DNA from: Vicia villosa
Lineage: Eukaryota > Streptophyta > Magnoliopsida > Fabales > Fabaceae
Direction of reading: 5' to 3'
Length of the DNA: 64,000 bases
Assembly: GCF_029867415.1 (NCBI RefSeq)
Contig: NC_081182.1
Location: 10,298,646 to 10,362,645, forward strand
The position numbers and the translations under genes are program-made. The notes beneath the pieces are model-generated. The model was not told where the DNA came from and ran no database searches. It saw only the letters and a list, made by a program, of their open reading frames with translations. Shown one piece after another: positions 23,183 to 36,200 of this stretch. Positions within the stretch are counted from its first letter, which is position 1. The number at the start of each line of letters is the position of its first letter.

Positions 23183-23190
23183 CGGGTCTT

Positions 23191-26100
23191 TTATGCGTAG
23201 TATTTTTTGACTGAGTCTGAATTGACTGGGAGTGGAACGTCTTCCCCATCCATCTTTGTCAAGATTAAAGCACCACCTGAAAATGCTTTCTTCACAATGT
23301 ATGGTCCCTCATAGTTGGGAGTCCATTTGCCCCTTGGATCGGTATGAATTGGCAAGATCTTCCTTACGACTAGGTCACCTGTGTGGAATTCTCGAGGCCG
23401 AATCTTCTTGTCATACGCTTTCTTGATCCTCTTTTGGTACAACTGGCCATGGCAGATAGCAGATAAGCGTTTCTCCTCAATTAGATTGAGATGATCAAGC
23501 CTCGTTTGAACCCATTCAGTTTCATCGAGTTTGGCGTCCATCAAGACTCTCAACGAAGGAATTTCCACTTCGACAGGTAGTACGGCCTCCATACCGTAGA
23601 CAAGAGAGAAGGGAGTTGCCCCAGTTGAAGTACGAACCGAAGTTCTATAGCCATGCAAAGCAAACGGTAACATTTCATGCCAGTCCTTATACGTTCTGAC
23701 CATCTTCTGGACGATCTTCTTTATATTCTTGTTAGCAGCTTCGACTGCGCCATTCATCTTTGGCCGATAGGGTGATGAATTGTGGTGTTCAATCTTGAAT
23801 TCTTCGCACAACTCTGCCATCATCTTGTTATTAAGATTGGACCCATTATCAGTGATGATCTTGTTTGGAACCCCGTATCGGCATATGATCTCTTTCTTGA
23901 TGAAGCGAGTAACGACTTGCTTGGTTACGTTCTTGTAAGAAGCAGCTTCAACCCATTTGGTGAAGTAGTCGATAGCAACAAGAATAAATCTGTGCCCATT
24001 TGAAGCTTGTGGCTCTATGCGCCCAATCATGTCTATGCCCCACATAGCAAAAGGCCAAGGTGATGTCAGAACGTTCAGAGGAGTTGGAGGGACATGAATT
24101 CTGTCAGCATACACTTGGCATTTGTGACATTTCTTCACATACACATAACAATCACTTTCAATCGTCATCCAATAATATCCGGCTCGCAAGATCTTTTTGG
24201 CCATAGAATGTCCATTGGAATGAGTTCCAAAAGATCCTTCATGAATTTCCCGCATGATCAATTCTGCTTCGTGTCTATCCACGCATCTGAGCAAAACTGA
24301 ATCATAGTTTCTTTTGTACAGGACGTCTCCTGACAAGAAGAATTTGGATGCTAACCTTCGAAGCGTTCGCTTATCACCAATCGTAGCATCTTCGGGATAC
24401 TCTTGCTTCTCAACATACCTCTTGATGTCGTAATACCATGGCTTTTCATCATACACATCTTCAGTAGTGAGACAATGAGCAGGGAACACATGGGCAGGCT
24501 CTTTGTAACGGAGGATCCTTATGTCTGGCACTTCCTTAGGGGAGCTAACTCTGAACATAGCTGCCAAAGTAGCCAAAGCATCTGCCAATTGATTTTCCTC
24601 TCGGGGGATGTGATTGAAAGTGATTTCCTCGAAAGCGGGCAACAACTCTAAGATATAGTCCTTGTAAGGAACTAAATTGGGGTGTCGTGTTTCCCAATCA
24701 CCTCTTACTTGATGTATGACCAATGCAGAATCCCCATAAACCTCAAGGATCTTGATCCTCATATCAATGGCTTCTTCGAGGCCCATTATGCAAGCTTCGT
24801 ACTCTGCGACATTGTTTGTGCAATCAAAGCATATTCTAGCTGTGAAAGGGATGTGAGTTTGACGAGGAGAAGTCAAAACTGCCCCAATACCATGGCCCAT
24901 AGCATTTGATGCACCGTCGAACGTGAGAGTCCATCGCTCTCCTGGTTCGGGTCCTTCATTATCATCCAGTTTCATGATATCTTCATCAGGAAAGTCAAAC
25001 TTCATTGACTGATACTCTTCTAATGGCTGATGAGCAAGATGATCTGCAAGGACACTTCCCTTGATGGCCTTCTGTGTGACATACTGGATATCATATTCTG
25101 ATAAAAGCATTTGCCACCGGGCTAGCCTTCCTGTAAGGGCCGGTTTTTCAAAGATGTACTTTATCGGGTCCATTTTGGAGATCAATAGAGTGGTGTGGGT
25201 CAGCATATACTGTCTCAGTCGGCGAGCAGCCCATACCAAAGCACAGCAAGTTTTCTCGAGTAGTGAGTAGCGGGATTCACAATCGGTAAACTTTTTGCTC
25301 AGGTAATAAATGGCGCACTCTTTTCGACCGGACTCGTCATGTTGGCCCAGCACACACCCCATAGATCCTTCAAGCACAGTTAAGTACATAAGAAGCGGCC
25401 TCCCAGGAACCGGAGGCATGAGAATTGGTGGCTCTTGGAGATACTGCTTGATCTTTTCGAAGGCTTCCTGACAACGATCATCCCAACGGATATCTTGATT
25501 TTTGCGCAGCAACTTAAAGATGGGTTCACAAGTGTCAGTGAGATGAGAAATGAACCTGGCTATATAATTCAATCTCCCAAGGAACCCTCGAACTTCTTTT
25601 TCATTCTTTGGTGCTGGCATATTCTGTATTGCTCTTACTTTATCAGGGTCAACCTCAATCCCTCGTTGACTCACAATGAATCCAAGTAGCTTTCCTGATC
25701 GCACTCCAAAAGTGCACTTGTTTGGATTAAGCCTCAACTTGAATTTTCGCAAACGAGCAAACAATTTCTCAAGATATACCAAGTGTTCCTCCTCAGTTTG
25801 GGATTTTGCAATCATATCATCGACGTAGACCTCAATCTCTTTATGGATCATGTCATGGAAGAGGGTCACCATTGCTCGTTGATATGTTGCACCAGCATTC
25901 TTAAGACCAAAAGGCATCACCTTGTAACAATACGTACCCCACGGAGTGGTGAAAGTAGTCTTGGTCATATCTTCAGGAGCCATCTTTATTTGATTATAGC
26001 CAGAAAAACCATCCATGAAAGAGAACACCGAATACTGAGCAGTGTTGTCAACTAGCACATCAATATGAGGCAGAGGGAAATCATCCTTCGGACTTGCCCT

Positions 26101-26678
26101 ATTCAAATCTCGGTAGTCAACACACATGCGTACCTTTCCGTCCTTCTTAGGAACGGGTACTATGTTTGCAATCCAAGGAGGATATTCACACACAGATAAG
26201 AAACCAGCCTTCAACTGTTTTTCAACTTCTTCCTTGATTTTCAAAGCCATATCAGGTCGAGTTCTTCGTGGTTTTTGCTTTACAGGCGGACATTCTGGTT
26301 TAAGCGGTAATCTGTGCATAACTATATCCGTGTCTAAACCAGGCATGTCTTCGTATGACCAGGCGAAGATGTCAACATACTCTCGAAGAAGCTCAATCAA
26401 CCTTCTCTTTACGTCACTTTGCAAAGCAGCCCCTATCTTGACTTCTCTCTTTGCTTCTTCTGTACCGAGGTTGATGATTTCTATGGCTTCTTGATGCGGC
26501 TGAATAGATTTCTCCTCTTGTCTCAAAAGTCTTGCCAATTCCTCGGGGACTTCACAATCTTCCCCACTATCCTCATCAGCTTGGTCAATTGGATTCTCAA
26601 AGATATCAAGACGTGGAACTGTAACATTATCATTTTTGATGGAGTTCGAGCCGGATCTGCACGATGGATGATTTATGC
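23191..26678 (-). CDS. Ogre pol: reverse transcriptase, two RNase H domains, integrase
   Basis: This is the Ogre polyprotein second part. It is open from a probable splice acceptor (exon from 26678) to the stop at 23191 and makes about 1160 residues. Numbered from 26538, RT covers about 70-280, with CVDYRDLN at 139-146 and the catalytic YVDD at 238-241. A first RNase H lies around 370-480. An archaeal-type RNase H is at about 545-670, starting LTFDGAS and ending in a LADALATLAAMF motif, and is specific to the Tat lineage. The integrase zinc finger follows (GTHSNGH...C-x-x-C), then the DDE core with GIDMIG, TDNGSNLNNKMM and NGAVEAANKN. The protein copies the element's RNA, degrades the template and joins DNA to the chromosome. 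No frameshift or stop is seen, unlike ORF1 and gag-pro. It probably needs splicing to be joined to gag-pro. Confidence 0.93.
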
Positions 26679-26912
26679 CTTAGAATGCAACACATAAAAA
26701 GGAAGAAAAGAAAAAAAAAAAAAAGGAAATCTTTGCCATTTTTGAAAAAGTTTTTTAAAGTAAAAACAAAAAGAAAGAAATGGAACAGTAATTGCATGCG
26801 AAGATATGATTTTCATTCAATATTAGACAAATTGAAACAACATGGGGGCCCTTCTTTATACAAGTGGTCAAAATGCTTAGGGCGAAGCACATGACTTATC
26901 GAAACAAGAAAA
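26679..26912 (-). other. Probable Ogre intron between protease and reverse transcriptase
   Basis: The gag-pro frame ends in TAA at 26913-26915. The pol frame is open from about 26678, directly after TTGCATTCTAAG, preceded by a pyrimidine tract (plus-strand A/G run at 26699-26725). An intron at this place is an established Ogre feature. The donor was not pinned down and may lie inside the end of the upstream frame. Confidence 0.6.
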
Positions 26913-29900
26913 TTACATCTCCATAAAAGTGACTCTAGGGATGTCCAAGATAGTCCAATTGTTGAGTTCCTGTCCAGGCGCAGCATGGCAAATGAATCTG
27001 GAGAGATCTTCTTCATCATCATCATCCACGGCGAGAACTTGACTTCCAGAACTGGTGCTTGCACTGACGAACACTTGAGAAATGGGGGGAATCACCTTCT
27101 TTCCAGGAATTATGCTGAGCTGAGTAGAAGAGGATGGTTGATATCCAAGGCCATACTTGTCTCGCTTCTCTTGAACGTCAATCAGCTTGCCCCAGGCACT
27201 ATGGGGAGTACCAGCTTCTAAGAAAGCCTTAGCATCATTTAAAGACGAGAGGGGCGCTCCGAGTTCCTTCTTATTCTCGACCACAGGGAGTTTGTCAACT
27301 GACACAATCTCTAAAGCCTGAAAAGGTGTCTCTTGTATCTCTCCCTCCACTTCAACATAACGGTATGATGCCAGATTATTGACTATCAAATCCTCCTCAC
27401 CAGTGATCACAACAATCTTGTCATTCACAACAAATTTCAAACACTAATGGAGGGTAGATGTTACAGCTCCAGCAGCATGAATCCAAGGACGACCCAAGAG
27501 GCAAGTGTATGAAGGGTTTATATCCATAACGTAGAAGGCAATGTAGAACATGTGAGGACCAATCAAGACAGGCAGATCAATTTCTCCTTCTACGGACCTT
27601 CTAGAACCATCAAATGCTCTAACACTCATAGTGCATGGTCTCATCATAATCCCATCCATACTCAGCTTAAACAAAGTGGCCTTGGGCATCACATTAAGAG
27701 AAGAACCTGTATCAATCAGAACTCGAGACAACACAGCATCCAGACACTTGACGGAGATATGCAATGCTTTGTTGTGTGCTCTACCCTCAGGTGGGAGCTC
27801 ATCATCAGAAAAACCCAAACAATTACCAGCAGCAATGTTGGTCACAACCCCTTCAAACTGAGGCACGGTAATGTATTGAGTCACGTGAGCGGAAGCCAGA
27901 ACTTTCATCAGAGCATCACGATGAGCTTCAGAATGTACCAAGAGAGACAAGATGGAGATCTTGGCTTGGGTCTGATCAAGTTGGTCAATCACTTTGTAAT
28001 CACTTTTCTTAATGATTTTCAAGAGTTGTTCGGCATCTTGGGCATTACGTGTTACAGGAGGATCAACAGCAACTTGCTTTCCTTTTGCTTGTGTACTAGC
28101 CTCTTTGTTGGTCTCTTTAGGAGGCGGAGGAGGGGCAGCAAAGATCCGACCACTACGGGTAATGCCACTAGTGCCAGTAATATTTGTGATACTCGAAGTA
28201 CCCACTGGGGGACAGTCAAACTTCTTCCCTCGAATATACACGGCATTATAACTCCAAGGAACAGCCTTAGAATCATTCACAGGAGAGGGAACGAGAGACG
28301 AGGTTGAAGGAATTGAAGGAACATTTGGAACCTGAATAACCAACGGAGTCCTCGGAGCCTGAATGACCAAAGGAGTACTCGGAGCATGAATGACCAAAGA
28401 AGTGTCCTGAGTCTGTGATATCTCAGCAGGGTAGTAAGGGATCTCTAAAGTGGCCACATCTTCGACAGGAACGACCCTTTCCACTCTAAGAACACCTTCA
28501 TCCATTAATTCCTGGATTTCTTCTCTCAACCTAGTGCACTCCTCAGGATTAGAAGAACATTGCAAACAGTAGTCATGTAGTTCACACAAAACCTTTTGTT
28601 GCATAAGATATTCTCTGACAACTGCTAGCGGCATCCTGACCTCGTTAACATCATTTACCGGGATCTGATCATCACATAACTCGATAGCATTGGTCGTACC
28701 AGCATGAGGAGGCATAGGATTATTCTGCACATTAGGACCAGTGGGAGCGAATGAGATAAGCTTGTCGTCAAGGAGATCCTGAACCTTCAATTTGAATGCT
28801 CTACACTTTTCAATAGTATGACCTGGAGCCCCTGAATGAAATTCACATCGAGCATTAACATCATAACCGGGAGGGAGAGGACTAGGTGGAGGTCCAAGTT
28901 CACGGAGTTGTACCAATTGACCAACAAGCAACTGAGGGAGAAGCTGAGCATATGACATCGGAACCGGATCAATACGCCTATCTTGGAATCTTGTTCTTTG
29001 TGGGCCCCTTTGACCTTGAGGCCTAGGGTTCTGTTGACGATTCTGAGGAGCAGCAGCTTGTTGTTGTGGTACGAAAGGCTGTTGGGGTGCCATCCATGGT
29101 TGTGGAAGAGCAGCAGCATATGCTTGAGGGACATACGGACCAGGAACAGCATAAGGCATCGGATAATAAGGAGGTGGAACAGCAGAATATGCAGGAGTTT
29201 GGCTTTGGTCAACAGAAGCGGTACTAGTCTCACCTTCCTTCTTCTTCACAAACCCAGCATACGGCTTTTTACCATTACCACCTGAGGTGCTAGGATTAGT
29301 AACACCTTGAATGGTACCGGCTTTGACACAATTCTCAACCCTCTCACCAATGATGACCACATCCGAAAAGGAAGGAGAAGTATTACTAACCATGTGTTGA
29401 AGATACGGCCCTTTTAGAGTTCCCATAAACAGATCAATCAATTCTCGGTCCAATAAGGGAGGTTGAACTCGAGCAGCAAGTTCACGCCATCTCTGGGCGT
29501 ATTCTTTAAAGGACTCTTCAGATTTCTGTGACATATTCTGCAGTTGGGCACGGCTAGGAGCCATAGCAGTATTGTAGTGGTATTGTTTCAGGAAGGCATC
29601 AACAAGTTCTCCCCAAGTACTGACATTAGACCTCTCGAGTTTCATATACCACTCCAACGGGGCTCCAGTGAGACTATCCTGGAAGAAGTGCATAAGCAGA
29701 GGTTCGTTCTCAGCGTGAGCGGCCATCTTACGGCAGTAGGAACGAATGTGAGTCTCTGGGCAGGTAACTCCCTTGTACTTATCAAAATCTGGCACCTTGA
29801 ACTTCGGGGGAATAACAATCCCAGGTACCAAGCACATAGCAGCAGTGTTAAAACTCGAAGTTTTAGCAACCTCAACGGCCTTAAGGCGTTCTTCAAGAGC

Positions 29901-30194
29901 TTGGTACATCTTAGCAGTCTCGGTCAACTCAGCAGTGAGATCATGTTCAAGATCAATAACCTCATGGTGGTCGTCCACCACTTTAAGTGTCTCATTAATA
30001 GGAGTCTCTTTAGTTTTCACCCCTCCGTCAGCAGAATTGGTAGGAGTATCTTTGACCAAACTGGCGACACTCTTTCTGAGTTCATCCTGTCCTTGAACAA
30101 CGGCATGGAGAGTCTCCATAAGTTGGGCCATTCTCTCCCCCATAACATCCATATCCCTACGGAGGGCAGCTTGGTTCTGCTCAAATTGATCCAT
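26913..30194 (-). pseudogene. Ogre gag-protease with an in-frame stop
   Basis: Start chosen at ATG 30194, the first Met of a coiled-coil-like region (MDQFEQNQAAL...). Upstream residues in the same frame look like leader and a splice acceptor. The retrotransposon gag core is at about 140-260 (EWYMKL, YAQRWRELAARVQPPL). A proline/glutamine-rich stretch follows, then a variant zinc knuckle CEFHSGAPGHTIEKC. The aspartic protease has its catalytic DTGSS at about residue 828 (27713-27700). TAG at 27444-27446 interrupts the frame, after which it continues without shift to 26913 (about 175 more codons, acidic tail). The gag packages RNA and the protease cuts the polyprotein. The stop falls after the protease core, so it may truncate only the C-terminal segment and the fusion to pol. 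Confidence 0.88.
27444..27446 (-). other. Premature TAG in gag-protease
   Basis: The frame continues for 176 codons on the far side with homologous sequence. A single C-to-T change from a CAG codon would explain it. Confidence 0.8.
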
Positions 30195-30570
30195 GAGTCC
30201 CTCGTTGCTCCGGGTACGGTAAGGATGTAAGAAAGTCAGCTTCGTCGTCGGAAAAGAAATCTGTTGCTGAAAGGGACCCCAATTAGTTTCTTGTACAATA
30301 ACCTGAAAAATGCAATGTGATAATGTGAATGTATGAGTGCATGTGTGCGTATGACGTGATGTGCCATTTTCAGAGTATCCAAGGTTTAATATTGATCCAG
30401 AATAGCTAACAATGTGACAAAAGATAAGTATCAAGAGAAACTAGTTCTTTTTTATTCATAACAGAAATTTAAACTTGGGCAAGCCATACATCAACAAGAT
30501 AGTTCAACAAGGGAAATAAAAGACCCCATCCAACAAGTCTGGTGGTGGTCGAAACATACAGACTTAAACA
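30195..30570 (-). other. ORF1-gag spacer with a possible splice acceptor
   Basis: The spacer holds no gene. On the minus strand TTGCATTTTTCAG ends at 30303, followed by a frame that runs open into gag. Almost the same sequence, GCCATTTTTCAG, precedes ORF1 (ending 32452). Confidence 0.45.
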
Positions 30571-32421
30571 TCAATCCATCTGAATATAAAACAGAGGTCC
30601 TCCTTGTCTGAAGTGCTCATCGCTCCACTTCTTAGTTTCATCAAACAGTTTCTTGGTTGCTTCCCGATCTCTTCCTTTAAGAAGGCTTTGGATCACCTCA
30701 TCTTTGCGAAACAAATGCCCATCCAGCTTCTTGCAGCACTCCCTGAGTTCGTCACATCCTTTGCATTCTGGGAGATAATCTTTCTCAGATACGTCCTCCA
30801 TCATTCGATCTCTGAGCTTGGCATTTTCTTCTGTTAGTCGAGTATTACGGAGGTGACTTCCTTTCAGTTGAGTCTCAATTGCCATTCTTTTAGTGGTCTC
30901 TTCTTCCAGTTTCTTTTTCAGATTCTTCACTTCAACTCTAGCATCCCTTTCTATCTTGAGCTTATAAGCTTTCAAGTCTTCTCGGTACTCTCGCTTGAGT
31001 TTCTCTTCCGCCTCTTTCATGGCCCTTTTTATGATCTCCTGGTGATCCTCAACAATAACAGTAGTATCCCTTTCACCTCTTTCCGTTCTAGCCCTCTTTT
31101 GAACTCTCAAAGATCCTTCTTTCAGCATCTTGGCTTCATGTGTCAACTCAACCCTTTTCTGGTCCACAAGACAATGTTTTGGTCGCGCATCCGATCTCTT
31201 TTCGTGCAATTGGGTGCTTTCCATATTTACTGGGATGCAATTCTCAGCAGGCATAGTGGCAATTGGAACCTTAGGTGGTTGCTTGTACAATGGGTTAACC
31301 TTCGGTAAAGGCAACAGGCGATCTTTAACTCTATTTTCAACCCCATCTGTGTAGGCTTGTTTGGCAACGGGATTCTTTTCACCTAGAGAAATCTGATCAT
31401 CTGTATGGATGCTATTCCAGGCACTCATCACTTTTTCTAAACCTTTTAGATCGGTTCCCTTCTCAAAGCAAACGGATTCAAATATTTCTTTGTCTAAAGG
31501 CTTGTTTTCAAGTGCAAAACCCAATTGACGCAGCGCTAGCTTAGGATTATAATTGATAACACCTTTTGTTCCTATGAGGGGAACATTGTCAAAAGTACCA
31601 CAGCTAGTTATAACTTTCTCTACGTCCATCCCAGTAGGACACCAGACAATGTCATTTCCAGTAAGCCCCATGATCCTTTGATGCCATTTATGAGTAGAAG
31701 TAACGAAAGGACCACTTGTAGGTAGGTGGGACTTAAACCAGGTGTATAACAACGGCAAACAATTTCTTATGGCTCCTCCTTTCCCATATCGAGAGTGAAC
31801 AGAATAGTACGTATCGGCTAGCAAAGTAGGGACCGGATTCTTCTCCACAAAAAGACATATAGCAGCCAGATCAACGAACTTGTGAATGTTAGGGAACATC
31901 ACGATCCCATAAATCAAAACGGCCAGAAGGGCGTTGAAGGCCTCCCACATCTTTTTGTTAGCCAACTCTTGGGCCTTCTCAACCAAGAAACTCATATAGA
32001 AACCCTGAGTGCTACCATTCTTTTTCCAATTTCCATGAACATCTCCCATGCTCAATTAAAGAGCATTGGCAATGTGGTCCAAATCAGGTTTCTCTGGGAC
32101 GCAAACGAAAGGAACCTTGTGTTGGATCTTGATATTGAGGAAGTGAGAGTACTCTTCGAGAGTGGGAGCCAACTGATAGCCCGAGAAGGTGAAACAACGC
32201 AAGTCAGGATCATAGAACTGGAGAAGAGTAGATAAGCCCCATTCATCGACGTGTGAGTCCAAAAGAGTCAAGATGTTTCCATAATTCTCAGTGAACACAG
32301 TTTTATTATGACCAGTGATCAATCCACCCAATTGCCCCAACTGAATCAAGCCTTCGCGATGGAAACTGTAAGTGTGAGTACGCCTTGTAGCTTCTCTGGT
32401 AGCGGTCACGTTGCTAGCCAT
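30571..32421 (-). pseudogene. Ogre ORF1 with one in-frame stop
   Basis: This is the extra upstream frame typical of Ogre, about 616 residues, from ATG 32421 (MASNVTATRE) to the stop at 30571. The N-terminal half is a PMD-related globular region: HTYSFHREGLIQLGQLG, LLTLL, FSGYQLAPTLEEYSHFL, then FYMSFLVEKAQELANKK and NHLHT-like ADTYYSVHSRYGKGG. The C-terminal half (about residues 400-600) is a charged coiled coil (EEKLKREYREDLKAYKLKIE..., LEEETTKRMAIETQLKGS). TAA at 32056-32058 breaks the frame after DLDHIANAL, and the same frame resumes at once with LSMGDVHGNW. The function of ORF1 is not established. Its structure suggests nucleic-acid or protein binding. Confidence 0.85.
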
Positions 32422-32451
32422 CCTGGATGAAAAGTAATAACCTCGGATACC

Positions 32452-33206
32452 CTGAAAAATGGCATGCATATGAGAAATAATACTATTTTCTTTTTTTCCT
32501 TTTTCTTTTTTATTACATCTTTTCTTTCTCTTTTTTTTTTGAAAATAAATATGCCATGATGAGAATGATGCAATGGAGTTTCTCCCAATATGAGAGAGTT
32601 GTTGTGTCGTCTCTGAGCAGAATCACAAGTCATAAGGTCAAAGGTTCGGCATAGGTGCCACACAACCATAAGAACAATAGTCACCAACAGAACAGAATAG
32701 TCACCAACGGTACCTGTCATGTATATCCCTCCCCACTCACAGGTGAATCTAGGTCAGGGTAAGGTCATGAAACGCAGTATACGGTCCGCCCGAAGGTAAG
32801 CATCATCACAGCGCGGATGCGGGTGACGATAATACCTCCGTTTGAAACCACTACTCTGCTCGTAGTCACATGATCCATCCCGAGACGTACACCTCGAGAC
32901 AAACCATGCTCCCACTCTATCCTAGGGTACCTAAAGTGCACTCATAGCCTGTGTATTGGGCCTTTTACCTCATAGAACATCCCACCCAACCTGCAAAACA
33001 GAACAGAAGACCCCAAGGAACACAGAATATAATCCATATGCATGATGTGCAAACAGAAATAAACATGATATGCAAGCAGAAAAATAAACATGCAAACATA
33101 TATACAAGGTATAGACATAAAAACAAATAAACACCCAGTAAATAAACAAACAAACGCAGGCTAGGATCGACTCGCTATGGATGGACCAGCAACAGGTCTA
33201 GCAACA
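32452..33206 (-). other. Ogre 5' untranslated leader
   Basis: About 750 bases between primer site and ORF1. It shows a mixed A/G tract on the element strand (plus-strand TTCTTTTT run at 32485-32545) and a possible acceptor GCCATTTTTCAG ending at 32452. No coding potential was recognised. Confidence 0.6.
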
Positions 33207-33224
33207 TCCCCAGCAGAGTCGCCA
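33207..33224 (-). promoter_or_regulatory. Ogre primer binding site, tRNA-Arg type
   Basis: On the element strand TGGCGACTCTGCTGGGGA starts two bases after the LTR end. It is complementary to the 3' end of a plant tRNA-Arg, the primer reported for Ogre elements. Confidence 0.9.
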
Positions 33225-33226
33225 GC

Positions 33227-36200
33227 TGTCGCACGCTCGCGAAAAATGAACAGAGTCGCCACCAATATATTTATCCCATAAGGGAAAGGAATATCAGAAA
33301 ACCTAACAAAGGAAGGAACAGGGTCTTGCGACCAGAGAATCAAGGTACGGGAGTCGGTTACGCGAGGGGAAGGTATTAGCACCCCTCGCGCCCATCGTAC
33401 TCGATGGTATCCACCTATGTTTGTTTCTATCTAAAGGGTGTATACTATGTCTATGTCTAAATGCGAAATGAATGCAGAATGTAGGGAAAATAAAGAATTG
33501 TACTCGCACGGGCCCTACCCCGCTGCCTACGTATCCTTTTCAGGAATCAGAGTTACCGTAGCTCGGCTAAAGATTTTCTGTTTGTTTTTGTGTTTTTTAG
33601 TTGGGCGGCGTTAACGCTCGCGCTCTTGCATAAGGGGACAGCCTAGGATGCAATGGAGCGGAGATAACAATGCCCTTAAGAAAGAAGAAAAGAGATTGGT
33701 TTGTGTCTTTTAGGGTAATTCCATGACGACAAAACCCACTACAAGGTCTCGCATCACTTCCTTACTTTTATTTTAAGTCTGAACATTTATTAGGTTTTTT
33801 GAAGTGTTTTTGGTTGGTGTTTTTTAAGGGGATTTACTTTGTGACTTAGATCATACCAAAAGGAGTTTTGTTTTGCACATTTAGAGAACGCACATCGAGG
33901 CCTACGCCACAATCGTTTCTCTAAATAGCGGCTAAGAAATACATCGAGGCTTCACACCTCAATCATTTCTTCTCCGCCAAGTAAAGGAAATACAAAAAGA
34001 AGTTCTTTTGTGAATATTTAGAGAATGCACATCGAGGCCTACACCACGATCGTTTCTCTAAATAACGGTTAAGAAATATATCGAGGCTTCACACCTCAAT
34101 CATTTCTTCTCCGCTAAGTAGGAAAGAACATACATCGAGGCCTACGCCTCAATCATTTCTTTCCTACCATGAAATATAGCAACGGTATGATCTTCATCGG
34201 TATTTATTAAGTATTTTAAAAGTTGAAAAGAAAAGAATGAAAGAAGGGAACTATTCTAATTCTAGTCTAAGTTGTCTATACAAGGGATTTAAAATGAAAA
34301 AACTATACAATTTATTAACAACAAAAACTGTACATGGAGTAGGTGAATGAAAATCAATATGCGACAAATAAAATCGAGAGCTATATCAAACAAACTATTA
34401 TTCACAAACACCCATACATCTATTAATTCTATACACAAAAACGAGACTAAAAATCAATTCATAAGTCTATTAGGGGATTATTTACAAAGAAGTGTTAACC
34501 AAAGAAAATTCAAACATATTGCGAAGAAAAAGATTTATTAAAAGGATTAAAACAATTAAGAAAAATTAACAAAAATCAAGGCAATTATTTACACACTCTA
34601 AAATATCTAAAACCACTTTTTATGTATTTTTATGTGATTGAGAAAAAGAATTATGAAGCGAAAGTTAAAAGAAAACAAAATTAAAATAAAATCTCAACAG
34701 GCAGGGGGTGTATCAGTATTATTCAAATGAATTACAATTAATGACAAGCAGAACTGGGCCTGATTCGGAGGGGTGTAAAAAGCATTGGTGCTAGGCCCAA
34801 TCTACATCTAACAAGCGTGTGCGATAGCAATCCAGGGGTGGCATTCAGAAATGTCATAGGGCCCAACGCGCGAGGCCCAACATTCACCTCACCAGCACTT
34901 TGATCCATCTTCTATTTGTTTGATATTTTATTCAGCATGTGGCTATTTTGTTACATGGCATGCGGTTCTCAAAAATAACGTGACAGAATATTCTCACACT
35001 ATGGAATCAATTGGTCAAAATGATTTTAAGTCATATAAGACAAAACTATTATATGGACCAATCATAACTCTCCATCTCACCGCCCCAATTATATGAATAA
35101 AACAAAATGGCAATATTATAGGAAATTGGACCAATGCATGATAGACACGTAATAGGACGGAGTAAAGAAACGAAACTGACTCAGACGCCGGAAACCCTCA
35201 TTCCGGCCATCTTCTCCGATTATGCTGGCGGCGGAGGCCTAGGCACATTTCCAGAATTTGAAAACGCCACCGCCACTTCACTCGATTTTCGCCGTAGAGG
35301 ACGAATCCGACCTCCGTTTTATCAAAAAACAACAAATCACCCTCAACTAACGCCCTAGCTGAACGCATCTAACCAAATCTTAACTAGTGAATTCATCAAA
35401 AGTTTCACATATGCACGTCATTCGGTTCACTTGTATACGCAGGATATGAACAAGGCATCAAAACACAAAGAAAAGCAGAACCACATTATGCTACTATCAT
35501 GCTGAGACGGATCGGAATTACGTACCTGAAGTAAGCTCTCGAATCAACAATAAAGAACTTCGCAGCTGCTGCTTTCCGATCCGTAATCCTTTGATGATGA
35601 TGACGAACCCTGCTGGTTGCACGAATCTTTGAGAAATAAGCTCAAAAATTATCTTCCTTGCTCGATGAAGATGACGATGGTGTGGTGCAGCGTTGATCGT
35701 TGATGATGGTACAAGAATGAAGTGATGATGATGCTTGAGCTTTGGACGGGATAGAGCTCCTTTTCCGCGTGTGGTTGTTATGGAGAGTGAAGTTGTTGAA
35801 TGGAGGGGGAGGTTGATTGAGGAAGATGAAGGTTGATGGAGGAAGATGAAGGTGGTTGTAAGTGGTGGTTATGGTGGTTGAAGAGTGGTGGTTGAAGTTT
35901 GTTACAATTTTGTAACAAACTTTGAAGGAGGATGGGAAGAAGGAATCGGGAAAGAAAAGAGAGAGTGAGGAGAGAATTTTTGAGAAAATGAAGAAAAATG
36001 AGAGTGTCTAAAGTATGAAGGGTTTTATGGTTTTATAGTGTGATCTCATGGTAAGGAATGGTGAGGGTGAGGTGTAGCATATCGTAGCCTCTCAACCAAA
36101 CTTAGCGCACCAGAATTATAATTTGTAGCAAGCCCTTTACATGCTTTCACGTGCCCAGTTTTGCATGACAATTATGGGAATGACCTCACGTATGCTGCCG

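Noticed and set aside
27552..28307. 251-codon + strand ORF
   Set aside because: Antisense shadow of gag-protease; other + strand ORFs across 23200-31400 are likewise shadows.
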